A stretch of 46,202 nt of DNA from Fomitopsis serialis. Its lineage: Eukaryota; Basidiomycota; Agaricomycetes; Polyporales; Fomitopsidaceae. Below the pieces are notes generated by a model. It did not search any database. It was not told the DNA's origin and saw nothing but the letters and a program-made list of their open reading frames with translations. Position 1 is the first letter of the stretch. Each line of letters starts with the position of its first letter. Below are positions 12,684 to 24,175 of the stretch, piece by piece. The translations under genes and the position numbers were made by a program. Location: NCBI RefSeq assembly GCF_022376445.1, contig NW_025955276.1, positions 1 to 46,202 on the forward strand, written 5' to 3'.

Positions 12684-13613
12684 GCGCGGGGCGTGCGGGG
12701 GGTGGAGGTGGGGGGCAGAGGCAGCAGCGGGAGCGCGGGGAGTGAGCGAGTGCGGAGTGCGGAGGCGTGATTTTGAGCGACTGGCTGTGTTTGGACGCGT
12801 GTGGCCTGGCGCTCCTGTGCGGACGAGTCGAGAGTGCGATCAGGCTAATCTGAGAAGGGCCCCGCGAGAACGGGGATGGCTTCCTTTGCACGAGCAGGCT
12901 GAGCAGCCACGCCGTGCGACCATCCTCAGCCCTCCTCAGCGCCCATCCCGCCAGTCACGCGTCCCCCGGCCTGCGGCCCCCAGGCCCCGGCCTTGATCTG
13001 TTCTCCCCCGAAGCAGCCCCCGTACTCTGAATATTCCTATGACATTCTCTTCTCCTCAATACAGTCACTGCCCTGCCACCGCGAAGCATGCCTCCTATGC
13101 AACCAGCTAACCCCATCCGGCATCCCGCGACACGCCCCGCGCAGAACCAACCCAGGCCCAGTGCTCAGACGCACCAGCCCGCCTCCCCATCGCCAACCCA
13201 ATGCGCGAATCTGCACTCTATATCTCATTAGACGAACATACACATATTCTCCCACCGCACCAGCCGTCCCCGCCCCACCCGCCGCAGAAGCCTTGGCAAC
13301 CACTCCGCCGCGAAGAAGCACCCACCGTGCCTCCCTGCCCCGCACGCGACTCAGCAAAGTCACTCCTCGCACCAGCCCCGCTCGTCCCGCCGCCGACGCC
13401 TCCCGTCCATCCTGCACCCAATAGGATCCCAAAGATGCACCACCGTGCGAAGCCCTCGCACGCACCCCCGACCCGCGCACTCTGTCAACGCGGTCATCGG
13501 GACTGCCCTGCAATGGGGCCGACCCTGCTGCCTATGATCACAAGCTCTGCCAGATAGAGTGGTGCTCCTGTGCGCCCGAAGTTCCGCGAATGATTGTGTG
13601 TAGTTTCGTTGAC
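12684..13613. other. C-rich intergenic region upstream of the transcription factor
   Basis: Lies between the PPR gene stop and the regulator start, both on the minus strand. About 12990-13450 is strongly C/A-rich on the plus strand. That produces proline/arginine-rich open frames which look compositional rather than coding. It probably includes the promoter and 5' UTR of the regulator. Confidence 0.5.
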
Positions 13614-16510
13614 TCAATCGTCGCGCGTTTCGCTGGCAATGTCTGTTGCCGCCGCCTCCGTCCCTGCGCCCCCAAGCGGGACAAGACGCTCCTTGAGTTC
13701 ACGCAGCATGCTGCGCGCCTGAGTCTCGTCCACCCGTCCCGCGACGTAATGCTTCTGTATCCGCTTCGCGATCAACTGACGCGTCCTCGCCTGGGCCTCG
13801 TCGTCCCACTGCACCTTGTCCTTCACGAGCAGCCGCCAGAACCTGAACGCCATCTCCGAGTCGTCCGCCCTGAGCGCAGCGGCAACACAGTCACGCCCCA
13901 TCCGCGGAGAGGGCACCGTCCCCGCCTGCAGAAGCGAGTCGACGAGGTCACTCGAGCTCTGCAGCTGCGCGCGCGGCGACACCCGTCCATCTTCGTCCGG
14001 GAGGGTGACCCCTGCGTGCAGGAGAGTCCCCACCGTCTTGTACGAGAGCCGCCTCACGCCGACCTCGCGCGAGCGGCGTATCAGCGCGGACACGAGCGGC
14101 ATGTCGCCGCGGAGGACGGCGTGGTGGATGACGGACCCGAAGGAGACCGCGTCAGGCTCGAGGCCCATCCGGATCATGCGCTCGATGACGCGCGCCGCCG
14201 CAGGCGGGTTGTGCTCCGCGAGCACCGCGAGCGCGACGTTGATGTCGTACATGTCCGGCACCTTGCGTGCGCGGAAGAAGTGTCTGAACACGTCCAGGCC
14301 CTCCTCCAGGTGGCCCAGCATGAAGCTCGCACGCGCCATCGCGGTCAGCTCCCAGTGGTGCGCCCCCTTGTATGGCGCGCGACTCCTCCGGAACGTATTG
14401 AATACCCGCTCGGCGAAATCCCTGAAGTCGGAGCCCTTCCGCTTGGCCTCGTGTAGCCCCGACAATTCCGCCTGTTCGTCGCTTGCCTCGGTTTCGGTCG
14501 TCTCCGCAGATAAAGGTTGGGACGGATCAGATTCTACAGGGAGATCCCCGCCCGAGGCTCGTGTTGCGTCTACGTCTTCATTAACGACCTTCGGATCACC
14601 TTCGATAGCGCATGCATGCGTTAGTTCTTCCAGAAGGGAACGTTCGGTAACTTGAGTACAAGGTATACCAGATTCATCCTCTCCTACCATGTTGGGCTGC
14701 AACGACGCACTGGACCAGTCTTGTGCACCGCCAGAATGCGTTAGACCGGCTATCGGAGATGAGGTTCCAGAACTTCCACCCAACGAAGGTTCTTCGCTCT
14801 CTTCGCGCACCATGCTGGCAACTGCAGCATCCACAACGTCGGGCACGGGCACTGCCGAGGGCGGGGCACCCTCCTTCAGGATGCTGGACTCCGATCGCTT
14901 GCTCAAGCTCACGAACAGGCTGACTAACCGGAGCATCGCGGCCGCGTTGCCCACCACAATGTCGGGCTCCTTGCTGTCGGCGTAGCGCTCCCAGAGCGCG
15001 CGGGCCTGCGACGCAAAGCCCTGCGCGGCCAGGATCGCTATGACAGGTGCGCGGAACTGCAGCGCGATCGGAATGTTCTCGTCGACTAGCTGGGAGGCGA
15101 GCACACGCGCGAGGTGCGTGTGTTTCTGCTTGTCTGTGAGGTACCTGAGGAACCAGCGGAGTGTGCCCTTGTCCGGAGGCAGATAGGCGTGCTTGTGATA
15201 CTTGCGGACCAGATCCGACTGCGAGACGCTGTACACCATCTCAGCAAGCTCCGGGCAGCGGTGTCGCTCGGCGCCCACATAGAAGTCTTGCAACACCGGC
15301 TGCGGGATCTTGAATCCAGGACAGCGCTCCATGAGCTGAACGACAATAGCAGCGGCGGACTCTATCGTCTTGTCTCTCGTGTCCGTGACCTGGGATCGCA
15401 GCACCTCCACAGCCAGCTCGCCAACGTCAGGAGTGATGGGATTCATGGTGGGGAGCACGCGCTCTATGAGAGCGGTGGAAAGACGGCGCCATCCCCACGA
15501 GGTAGACGAGCGGACAAGTGCGAAGAGCACAATTCGAGCAAAATCGCCCGAGGAGAGATCCGCTTTCTGTATCGCGTAGGGGGAGAGCCTGTTAATATGA
15601 ACAAGGGAGTTCACGATGTCCAAGGAGCGCCGTTGCAGGCCTAAGGCTGCGAGGTCATAAGTGAGGAGATACATTACGGAAGTAGCCCGTAGGGACATAG
15701 CCGTCGGCTGTGGGTTTGCCCTGGCGCGCTCTGAAACCCTGTTCATGTAATCGAGCAGGAGAAGAGCGAGCATGTCCAAAAGTCGGGAGTCGAGGGTGGG
15801 GTTACGAGGCATGGCTAGAATAGCTGCGGCGACGGTTAGCCTGGTTGCTTCAGGTATTGTTACGAGCTGGGTGAACGACTGTACGCTCTCCAATAGCGTG
15901 AGCGCCTGCTTCTTGGCCAGCAAATCCTTTTCCGTAAGCAGAAGGAGGCGTTCGATGAGCCCAACGCGTAGCTGCGGACCGAGGAGGTGTCCATTCTCCA
16001 CCACGTCCACCACAAGAAGCTGAATGACATCCGTCCGCCGTTTCCTCGTAGCAGCCTCCAGTACCTCGAATATTTTGTGCGGGCTGCCCCCAATCTGTGG
16101 AACAGGACGTTGCCCTGTCGTCGCTGCGCGATATAGGCGACCAATGGATCCTCTCCCGTGTCAGGGGTTGATTCCTTGGATTCGGAGATTGGCGTTTCAC
16201 CTTCGGCTTCCGTCTGCTGCGCGGTCTCGTCAACCAGCCATGGAGGGAGTAGTGCCCGTTTGACCCGCTCGACACGACCCCATCCTTCTTCACCCGCACC
16301 CGGTGCACGGGTACCTTCGTCACGAGCCGAGTCCGCATCCTGCTGGACTCTCCTTCCTTCGCCACTCGGCGCGACTTCGGAGGGACCGCTTGCAAATAGC
16401 TTTGGTCGAGACAGGGGCAGAGCACGCGAAAGAGGTCGTCGAGCAATATGGAGTGTCGTAACATGTCTCGGTATGTACGCTCGTAGCAATACGTGCCGAC
16501 ATATGAACAT
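13614..16510 (-). CDS. mitochondrial pentatricopeptide-repeat (PPR) type protein, frame broken once
   Basis: Predicted organellar RNA-binding helical-repeat protein. The ATG at 16510 opens an Arg-rich, acid-free N-terminus (MFICRHVLLRAYIPRHVTTL...RRPLSRALPLSRPKLF), typical of mitochondrial targeting. The C-terminal half shows PPR-like helix pairs, for example GHLEEGLDVFRHFFRARKVP, MYDINVALAVLAEHNPP, IERMIRMGLEPDAVSFGSVI and MPLVSALIRRSREVGVRRLS. An acidic, Ser/Thr-rich linker separates the two halves. The N-terminal part and the 799-codon remainder are in different frames. One extra base in the five-base run at 16087-16091 (C on the plus strand, G in the gene) joins them as HRLGGSPHKIFEVLEAAT and yields 965 residues without introns. 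A 47- or 86-nt intron is an alternative with weak donors. I cannot assign the target RNA. Confidence 0.8.
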
Positions 16511-19200
16511 ATAGTCAGCTGTATGCCCTCGTCAGATCTCGTTTTTTTGTGAATATATGCGCACGTACCGCATACCGGTGTACCGCCACAAGTCTAGGAA
16601 GTCTGGACGCGAACTAGGGCGACGTGACGCGAATACGCAGGCCGAGCTGGCAAACTTTTCGAGACGACGCACCGGACTCCGTTCTCGGCGACGCCAGCGA
16701 GCTTCCGTGGGAAAGACATCACGTGGTGCAATATTCACGTGGTCGAGGATGCGGGCCCGCGTGCGTTTGTGGGCGCTTGTGCGCACTTCACGTCCGAGTA
16801 TGTCGTCCTGTGGCCTTCCACTGGAAACGGTCTCAGACACTCGGTGCTTGAAACAGATCGAGCGTCCATGTCCTGCGCGGCATTTCACTTCACTGCGGAT
16901 TTCTTGCTATCCTCTGGTGCGGCAATGAGATCTCGCCTCTTAACTACCGGCTGTCCGAGCGAGGTGGAACGTTGACTCTGTCTGACCTCAGTACTGTACT
17001 GAGGCAGTAGTCGCGATCACCGTGGCACTTGTTGGAGAAGAAACAGGTATCTGACCCATTCAATTGCTTACCCAACTACTATATTTGTAACGACGTACAT
17101 GCTTACATTGCCGAATCTCAGGTGCGCTATATCAAGCGTGTATCTGTCTTCTTCTGGGTACCGCTGCCTGCAAGATGCGTCACTGGTGTCCGCGGTGAGC
17201 GAGCATCCCCTGTCTTCCGAATTGATCTATCTCCTTCTGGGATCAAGTCGACAAGAAGGTAGCCATGCATCCGACATCCTAGATACGATCACCGGCTGCC
17301 ATGGGTTGACACTGGTATCCTAGTATCCGCCGCTTCAATTCGCTGTGTCGGCCGGGTGTATCGTGCGTACCGGCACTTCATGTTCGTGCGACGTCATAGA
17401 TATGTCTCTCACCATGCCTATCTATCGACATGCAGATGTTGACCGGTGCGCTGCCATTTCATTGTATGTCAATCGGTCGTCCCATCACTTACCGCTGTAT
17501 ATCATATTAAGAAGGACAAACCGTGTCATGAGGTAACGGTGAGCCATGATTGTACGTCAACGCGGCTCCCAGCAACGTGCTTCAGGTCTGTATACAATAC
17601 GTATTCTTCGAACGCCCGATCGTGGTTGACATTGGCAGGCTGCTGAGGCCCTCAATTCTGCAACAGAAGCTACACCCAGTGGGTTCTCCGCGATTTTACC
17701 GATTGGCGGTAGCAATGCTATCAGAACATCGGCCGAGGAAGGTAGGGTCCAAACGAGGATCGTCCCCTACCGCCGTGGCCCTTGTTCCGCGCTCCGCAGC
17801 CTTGAGCAACCCGGTCCCGGCCACATTGTGGCGTAGTGTCCGACGATGCGCGCACGATTCATGGCGTTGCACGCCTTCTGCAGCGTATTTCTCCGACAAT
17901 CAGGTGAGCCACGCCGCCGGATGACTTTGCGCTTACTGCACCCGCTGAAGACCAGAGTTGCTCACCGACTCTGGGGTGTCAAAATTCCTTCTCGCGGCAA
18001 TACCTCCGGGGTGGGGAGCACGCATCAGCAGCTACGCTGTATGTGCACAGTGGGTTTTAAATTCCGGTGCGATACACGCCTGTCCGAGAGTATTCGGACG
18101 GACCACATGGGCGAGGTTCCTACAGCGATCTTGCCTCTTGCTAGATTCTTGGCAGCGTCGCCTCTCACAGTCTACACGGTCGGACGGTAGAGAGACTCCG
18201 GCTCGCGTTCTCCCCGATTTGACCGCTCTGCTAGATGTCGCCTATCAAGCTATCACTGCCCAACCTGCCAAGCAGCTTTTCGAGGTCGACGGACTTAATA
18301 GCAAGAGCCCCTGGGGTGCCTGCAATCCCGCCCCTCGTTCGCGCGGATTAATCGCTTCTGTCCAGCGACCCACGTCATCTTGAGAGTTTGTTGTCAGACT
18401 CGTGTCCCCATACTGAGTAGCTCTGAACAGATGATCTTCTACCGTGTTTGCACGACGGGCCCATCTTCCGCCGGTGAGTACGCCCCCCACTTTTACATCG
18501 CGTATGTTACTGGAGAAGGGGGCCTGCACAACTTCAGGCACTATATGTCGCCCGTCAGTTCAGATTTTCGCTTTGAGCTGAATGCTTATACTACCGACGC
18601 AAGTCAATAGTGGCAAAAAGACTGTGTTAAGCCGCCTTTAGAGTATCTCTCTTGACCTTGTGTTGCATTTATAGCGAGAATCCCTGTTGCTTGATCAGTT
18701 GATACACGCAAGAAGGATCTGTATTCAGCGGCGGCGATGTTCAAATTCCAGACAGTGTTCCTTATATAGAATCTCCGGAGTTCTGCCAGTCTGAGGTCTT
18801 CTTGCTGGAGGACTCACGCGTGGGACGGGTAATGCATTGAATATGGGCGTAAATATTTACCATGTTTCTGAGACACCTCTCCCAGTGAATCATAACTGTT
18901 GCAATGATCCTATGTCCGGCAACACAGTCAAGACGTCTCCGGGTCGATGCTCTGCAGATCTGCTTCACTTGCCTGGTTGATCGAAGCCAAGAGACGCCCG
19001 GCTGCGCGGCCACGTGGCAATATGCTGGCGTGTTCCGCATTGAGCAAGTGTGCAAGAACGCCTCCGAGTCAACATCGCCAATCCAGGACTTCGCTTTTTC
19101 TCTCTGTTGTATCAAGTCTTTTGCTCGCGCTTTGCTGTCAGAGTCGGAGGAACTGCGACGAAAATACTACCTCTAGGGCTGGACTATAAATCACGCTCTC
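16511..19200. other. 2.7-kb stretch without recognisable genes
   Basis: Lies between the PPR gene start and the GRASP gene start, which are divergent. Both promoters are presumably here. No open frame shows family motifs and I see no tRNA or long repeat. The stretch is long compared with other intergenic gaps in the window. Confidence 0.45.
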
Positions 19201-21137
19201 ATGGGCGCAGGGCAGTCCACCACCGCGAACTCCTCACAAACACCACCGCGCGCGTTGCATGTCCTACGCGTCACACCGTCCTCGCCAGCCTCACAGACGA
19301 GCATCGAGCCTTTCTTCGACTTTGTGGTCGGATTCCAAGGCGACGACTTCTCCTCAACCGATAGTGCTGACGCGACAGAGCTCGAGAAGATAGTCGAGAA
19401 CCATGAGGGGCGGACGCTGAACCTGTTGGTCTGGAACAGCAAAAGTCAGCAGACAAGAGGTGCCCTTCCATTCTTGGCTCTCACTCTCGGTAGTACTAAA
19501 GCAATCGCCTGGGGACAGTCGTGCCAATTGTACCCTCGAGGGACTGGGCTTTGCCACATACGACTGCTCCGGACCCGCAGGAACCGGAGGCAGGGCACAA
19601 ACCCTCGCTGCTCGGACTTAGCATGCGCATTTGCCAGCCTGAGCTCGCCCTCGATAACGTGTGGCATGTGCTAGATGTTCTCGAAGGAAGTCCTGCCGAG
19701 AGCGCGGGATTGGTGCCATACGGCGACTGGATTATCGGATGGTCTGGAGGCGTGCTCAGTGCCGAAGGAGACTTCTACGAAGTCGTCGAGAATGTGCGTG
19801 TTCATTCTGGGCTCCTCGGCTCCGGTGTGTGCTGATACCGCATCTTCAGCATATCGAAAAGCCCCTCCGTGTGTATGTGTATTCATACGACTTCGAGTAA
19901 GTTCGGTGTTTGTAAGCATGCCGTGCCTGCACTCATGTCAATTGCAATGCAGTACAATCCGGGAAGTTGTCCTCGTTCCCAATCGTCACTGGGGCGGAGA
20001 AGGGCTGCTAGGATGCGTTTTCGGGCAAGTCTTTATCGCCCCGATCGGCGAAGCGTTGCTGAGCTCGATTCTTAATAGCTTCGGTCTGCTTCATCGTATT
20101 CCGCCAATACCTCCGGACAGAGAGCCGGGCTCGACGCCCCCAGAGCTGTCCGAGGAATACGAAGGCTACGAGGACCAGCAGCTCTTCGTGCCTGCCGACT
20201 ACCACGGGGAAAGCGAAGTCTCGGAGCAGGACCTTGACGAAGAGGAGCTGCGTTGGCAGCAGGAAGAGTGGATGCGTCGGTCGTATGCAAGCGCGAGCAG
20301 CTACGAGCATGTGTCTGCCAATGGCAATGAGACCATTTCTGCGTACGCGAGGCCGGTTGATGACTCGGATGAGCCGGCTTCTCTACAGGACGAAGACGAA
20401 GACAGTACAGTCGACGACCGTGATGACGATAATACTACCAATGACTGTGATGGTGGTAGCAGCGGCGGCAGGGCTAGCGAAGAGCAATTCATGCCCTCGT
20501 CACCGCTTGGGTACCCAGACAGTGCCGACGAACAACTGGTGACTGCTGAAGAGCTCCAAAATATCCCAAGTAACGACATATCCCAGCCTATACCTGCCTC
20601 GCGGAACAACCATACTATACCCAAGGCTATTGACTTGCGCGATACCTCCCAATCGCCGCCCCCGGACGCCCCTGAAGATGTCATTGATGGTGCTGTCCGA
20701 AGTACTCCAGTGCCGGTGCACGTCACACCTGTGCGGCCAGCGTTTTCTCCATTCCGCGTCGGGTCACCCCGCATTGGTTCGCCGCGCCCTTCAACGCCGA
20801 CTCCGAGGCTGGGATCATTTTCTTTCATGAATGGTGATTCGTCGCGACCGTCCTGAGTGTTGTGCCCCCACTCAACGACCTTTGTGTCAACTAAGGTATC
20901 GGCATCAGCCCGCGCACGTCCACATGGGGCAGCAGTGGTGGCGTATACGACCTGTCGGCGAGAGATGCGTCTCCCGCGACAAGGGTGGGCCACATGCGAG
21001 GTGACGGCGGCGATCGCCAGAGCCATGGCATTGATCGCGACGATGCCGTAAGTGAGGCTGATACCGATACAACGGAGACGACGGAGATGGATAGCGAAGT
21101 GACTTCGCAGGCTGGCAGTCTCACGAGTATCGACTAG
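19201..21137 (+). CDS. Golgi reassembly stacking protein, GRASP65/55 (Grh1) family
   Basis: Peripheral membrane protein of early Golgi/ER exit sites, linked to cisternal tethering and unconventional secretion. The start MGAGQS has Gly2, fitting N-myristoylation. Two PDZ-like modules follow: ALHVLRVTPSSPASQTSIEPFFDFVVG...LLVWNSKSQQTRVVPIVPSRDW, then LLGLSMRICQPE...VLEGSPAESAGLVPYGDWIIG and [28 protein letters not shown]. The tail is acidic and then Ser/Pro-rich. Exons: 19201-19459, 19519-19793, 19850-19896, 19953-20024, 20079-20833, 20896-21137. The fourth intron (20025-20078, 54 nt) has a GC donor (GCAAGT). The end is uncertain. If the intron 20834-20895 (donor GTGATT) is not removed, the frame stops at 20856 (476 residues). 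If it is, 79 more Ser/Thr/Asp-rich residues follow (549 residues). Confidence 0.9.
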
Positions 21138-21404
21138 GATCTGGAATACTGAGGTCATGAGTGACATGACTTGTGCTCGGTATTGTGGATGGATAAGCCA
21201 GGCTCGGCGCGTCGCCAGACGTCCGTCCCCTTAAGCTCCAGGCTCGCAAGCTTTGAGAGCAATAATGCGAAGAACCATGGAGACAGTAGGTATGATACAC
21301 GGAGGCAAGCATGCTAAAGTACAAAAATTACAATCGCGACTGTTGGGTAGTGCGATATCGAAATCCGAAGACTTGAAGGCAAGAAGATGTGGGTCACGCA
21401 TCAA

Positions 21405-23858
21405 TTATACTGTTGATCCCTCCTTCTCATTATTCTCCGCGGCGTCAACAGGCCGCGGTTTGAATTCTAGGTTGAGTGCGATCACAGGCCAGACTGTATA
21501 CACGGCGGACGTTCAGACACGCCGCAAGGGAAATAGAGGTGCAAACGCAAACATTCACCTTCTTCGAACCCCGGGTGTCTCCCAAGCCGTATTTGCTGCC
21601 ATACATTGCGCATAGCGTCTGATTCCCGGATTTCATTCCAGTGATCAAGGAAGAACCGTACTTGGACCTGCACACGATCGCGCACAGAAGCGTTCCTGTG
21701 TGAGTATCCCCGGGATCGAACGTCTGACAATGAATAGATCTGTCACCTTGCGCACGTCTTCAAATGCGGCGGAGAAAGTTGAGAACACTTCGTACGCAAC
21801 GTTCCCCACTGTGAGTGACTTGACGATGTGCTGGAACGCGCGTTGCTTCAGTTCCTGCAGGTCAAGCTCTGCCCAGTGGCCGCGAATCAGCGCGGATCAC
21901 GTAGGAAGCTGCCTTTACTCACTATCCGCCAATCTGTAGACAGCTTTCGCAGAGCATGGCCGGGGCCTGCCGGTATCATTGTTCCTCTCCCACTGTGCGA
22001 TCCACTCCCGACGCGAACGCGGAGTCGTGGACCCGATGGAAGTCGAGTTCTCTGCTTGTTGGTGATTCGGGCGTTGGCTGAACGCCGGAGCCTGGGATTC
22101 CGACATGGGTGTCGCCGGCACCAATGCAACCGCGTTTGGTGTAGTCGCGGCAGATGCCAGGAAGGTAGAAGATAGAGGAGCAAAGGCAATGGTGTCAGTG
22201 TATATCTGTGAGAACGAGTTCATCAGGCTGTCGCAACGCCCCGTCGAGAACGAGACTTACGTAGTACAGGACCGCGCGGTAGGTTGCATATGCCGCATCC
22301 CGGATAATGACCTGTGTCTTCGTAGGCCCAGGTGCAAGGGGGGTCGGGGCTAAGTCAGAGTCTCTGATATCCCGCTCCAAGGAGGATGGCACACTTCGTG
22401 GAGTCGAAGGATGAGATAATTTGGGGCGAACGTTTCGAACCTCCCCAGCGTTGGGTTCTTTACCCTGTTGAGGTTGGCCAAATTCAGCAGTGTCGGACAG
22501 CCAAGAACCGAGCATCTCTGAGGGAATACTCTCGACCGACACCGGTCTTCCTGCTGCAGGCGCCGGAACTGTAGTAGAATTGGCCGCCGTGCGATCATTG
22601 TCAGTGTCGACGACCATGGCGTCCTCATTGTCATCCTCGTCATCGGAGTCCTCGAATTGTCTCATCGCGAAGCCCGCGCCGTGTGACTCCTCCCCGGAGT
22701 CAACAGCATCATCAGACCCACCGTGTCTAGTATTCTCAGACAGAGAGCTGAATGAAGCTTCGGCAAAGCCAGAGTTGAACACTACGGAAATCGTCACCAG
22801 ATGTCAGAGAGAGGGGATGTTTCTTACTGGTGTCGAAATACTCCACACGTCTAAGTAGTTGTCGAGCCGCATATATCCGTCTTGGAGGGGCCATTGATCT
22901 GCCTTGACGAGGCAGTATGAACTCCACATCAGAGTACACAGGACTAGAGCTGTTGCGTGAGAGCCTGCTGCATAAGTAATATAGCCACATACTCATCGAG
23001 GAGACCACCCATTGCATCCAGAAGGGCCTTTGGCACTACATGACGAGAAACGGTCGGCGCAGGTTCGGGGGCCGACGGGGATGTGGTGATCGTGCAGATC
23101 ACCAGGAAGGCGTTCGCCTGCTTTACGCTGTTGGACAGATAGTACACCATATCTCTACGAGCAAATTGGGCCCATCCCCAATTTTGCGTCTAGCAAGAAA
23201 TGAGGTACAAGTTGTCTTCGATGGCGTCTGGAGCTACCTGATGTGAGAACGAATGGTCATGGGCTTCTTTACTATTGAACAAGATGTTTTTCTGCAGGCT
23301 GTGGCGTCCTTCAGTGACTATATCAGAAGTACGCACTATGAAACAACTAACTTCCGAAGCTCAAAGCCAAATTTGAAGACTCCTTCTCGGACCCATCTGG
23401 TAGCGGGTTTGTCATAACCCCTGGGGCTAATATGGCTAGGCTCACTTTCCATCTATGGCGTTATCTTTCTCTTCAGCAGTAGGCTACCGCGGGTTAATTG
23501 CAAGCGAGACCAGCACGTCCAGGAGCTGCGTACCTCGCAAGATAGGTATAAGCTGATGAAGGAGGCTCCTTCGGCGCTGACGCCACCCGAATTGGGGTAG
23601 AACAAAATCTACAGTCTCTTCAGAAGCAGCGGTTTTCTGGGTCGTCCTACCATACCTGCCACCGTCCGTCACCAAACTTAATGGACTTTGTGACTTTCGA
23701 CTTCGCTTCCCCCTTGCTGCAGCGGTCTCGGTGATCGGGGATCTCGATGATCTTGAATTAAACCGAACGCACCTTCCGTCAAACAGATTCTTGAGATTGC
23801 CGACAGTCCACTCCAGACGAATTGTAGTGCTCTCTTGGTATTCCGTAGCTGCTTCCAT
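21405..23858 (-). CDS. MATH-like / BTB (POZ) domain protein
   Basis: Likely a substrate adaptor for Cullin-3 ubiquitin ligases or an oligomerising scaffold (family inference). ATG at 23858 gives MEAATEYQESTTIRLEWTVG, the first strand of a MATH/TRAF-like domain. Splicing at 23773 to the exon SKGEAKSKVTKSIKFGDGRWQ and then ILFYPNSGG...FISLYLSCE extends this domain, followed by NWGWAQFARRDMVYYL and QANAFLVICTIT. The BTB part begins SPVYSDVEFILP, APPRRIYAARQLLRRVEYFDT and VFNSGFAEAS. It is split by an acidic insertion (QFEDSDDEDDNEDAMVVDTD) and a Ser/Pro-rich stretch before AAYATYRAVLYYVS and the helical end WIAQWERN, AKAVYRLAD, LDHWNEIRESDAMRNVWQQI. The last exon reads VWPVIALNLEFKPRPVD and ends with TAA at 21405-21407. 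Convergent with the GRASP gene. Exon borders between 21500 and 23700 are approximate. Confidence 0.85.
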
Positions 23859-24175
23859 CGCGAGGAAGCAGCGATGGGTCGCAGTCGAAGTTGGGAAGGA
23901 GTGCCACCACCGGCGACTTGGTGGCCAGATGTTGGACAATGTGGGGACACCTATAGGCGCTCATGGTGGCCAATTGGCGCTTGTTGAATGACGTCCAGTT
24001 CCAACTCTGACATTGGCTGAGTATGTACGCGGTTCTGTCGTCTGTCTGTTATCGATAGTTGTGGTCACTCCTGAAGGCCTCACAGTGTTGTGGTCGTCAA
24101 CAACATGGGAACATATCGTAAATATTCAACAAGACATATCAGCAACAGACTACTACGGTTTAGCGGTTCAACATC
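23859..24175. other. intergenic, upstream of the BTB gene
   Basis: A 317-base gap between the BTB start and the PRP24 stop on the same strand. It must hold the BTB promoter and the PRP24 3' end. No further feature seen. Confidence 0.5.

Noticed and set aside
12993..13557. Proline/arginine-rich plus-strand frames upstream of the transcription factor
   Set aside because: They overlap in several frames and follow from the C-rich composition; no domain or start context supports them.
13614..14655. Long plus-strand frames antisense to the PPR gene
   Set aside because: They are mirror frames of a GC-rich coding sequence whose minus strand shows clear PPR helices.
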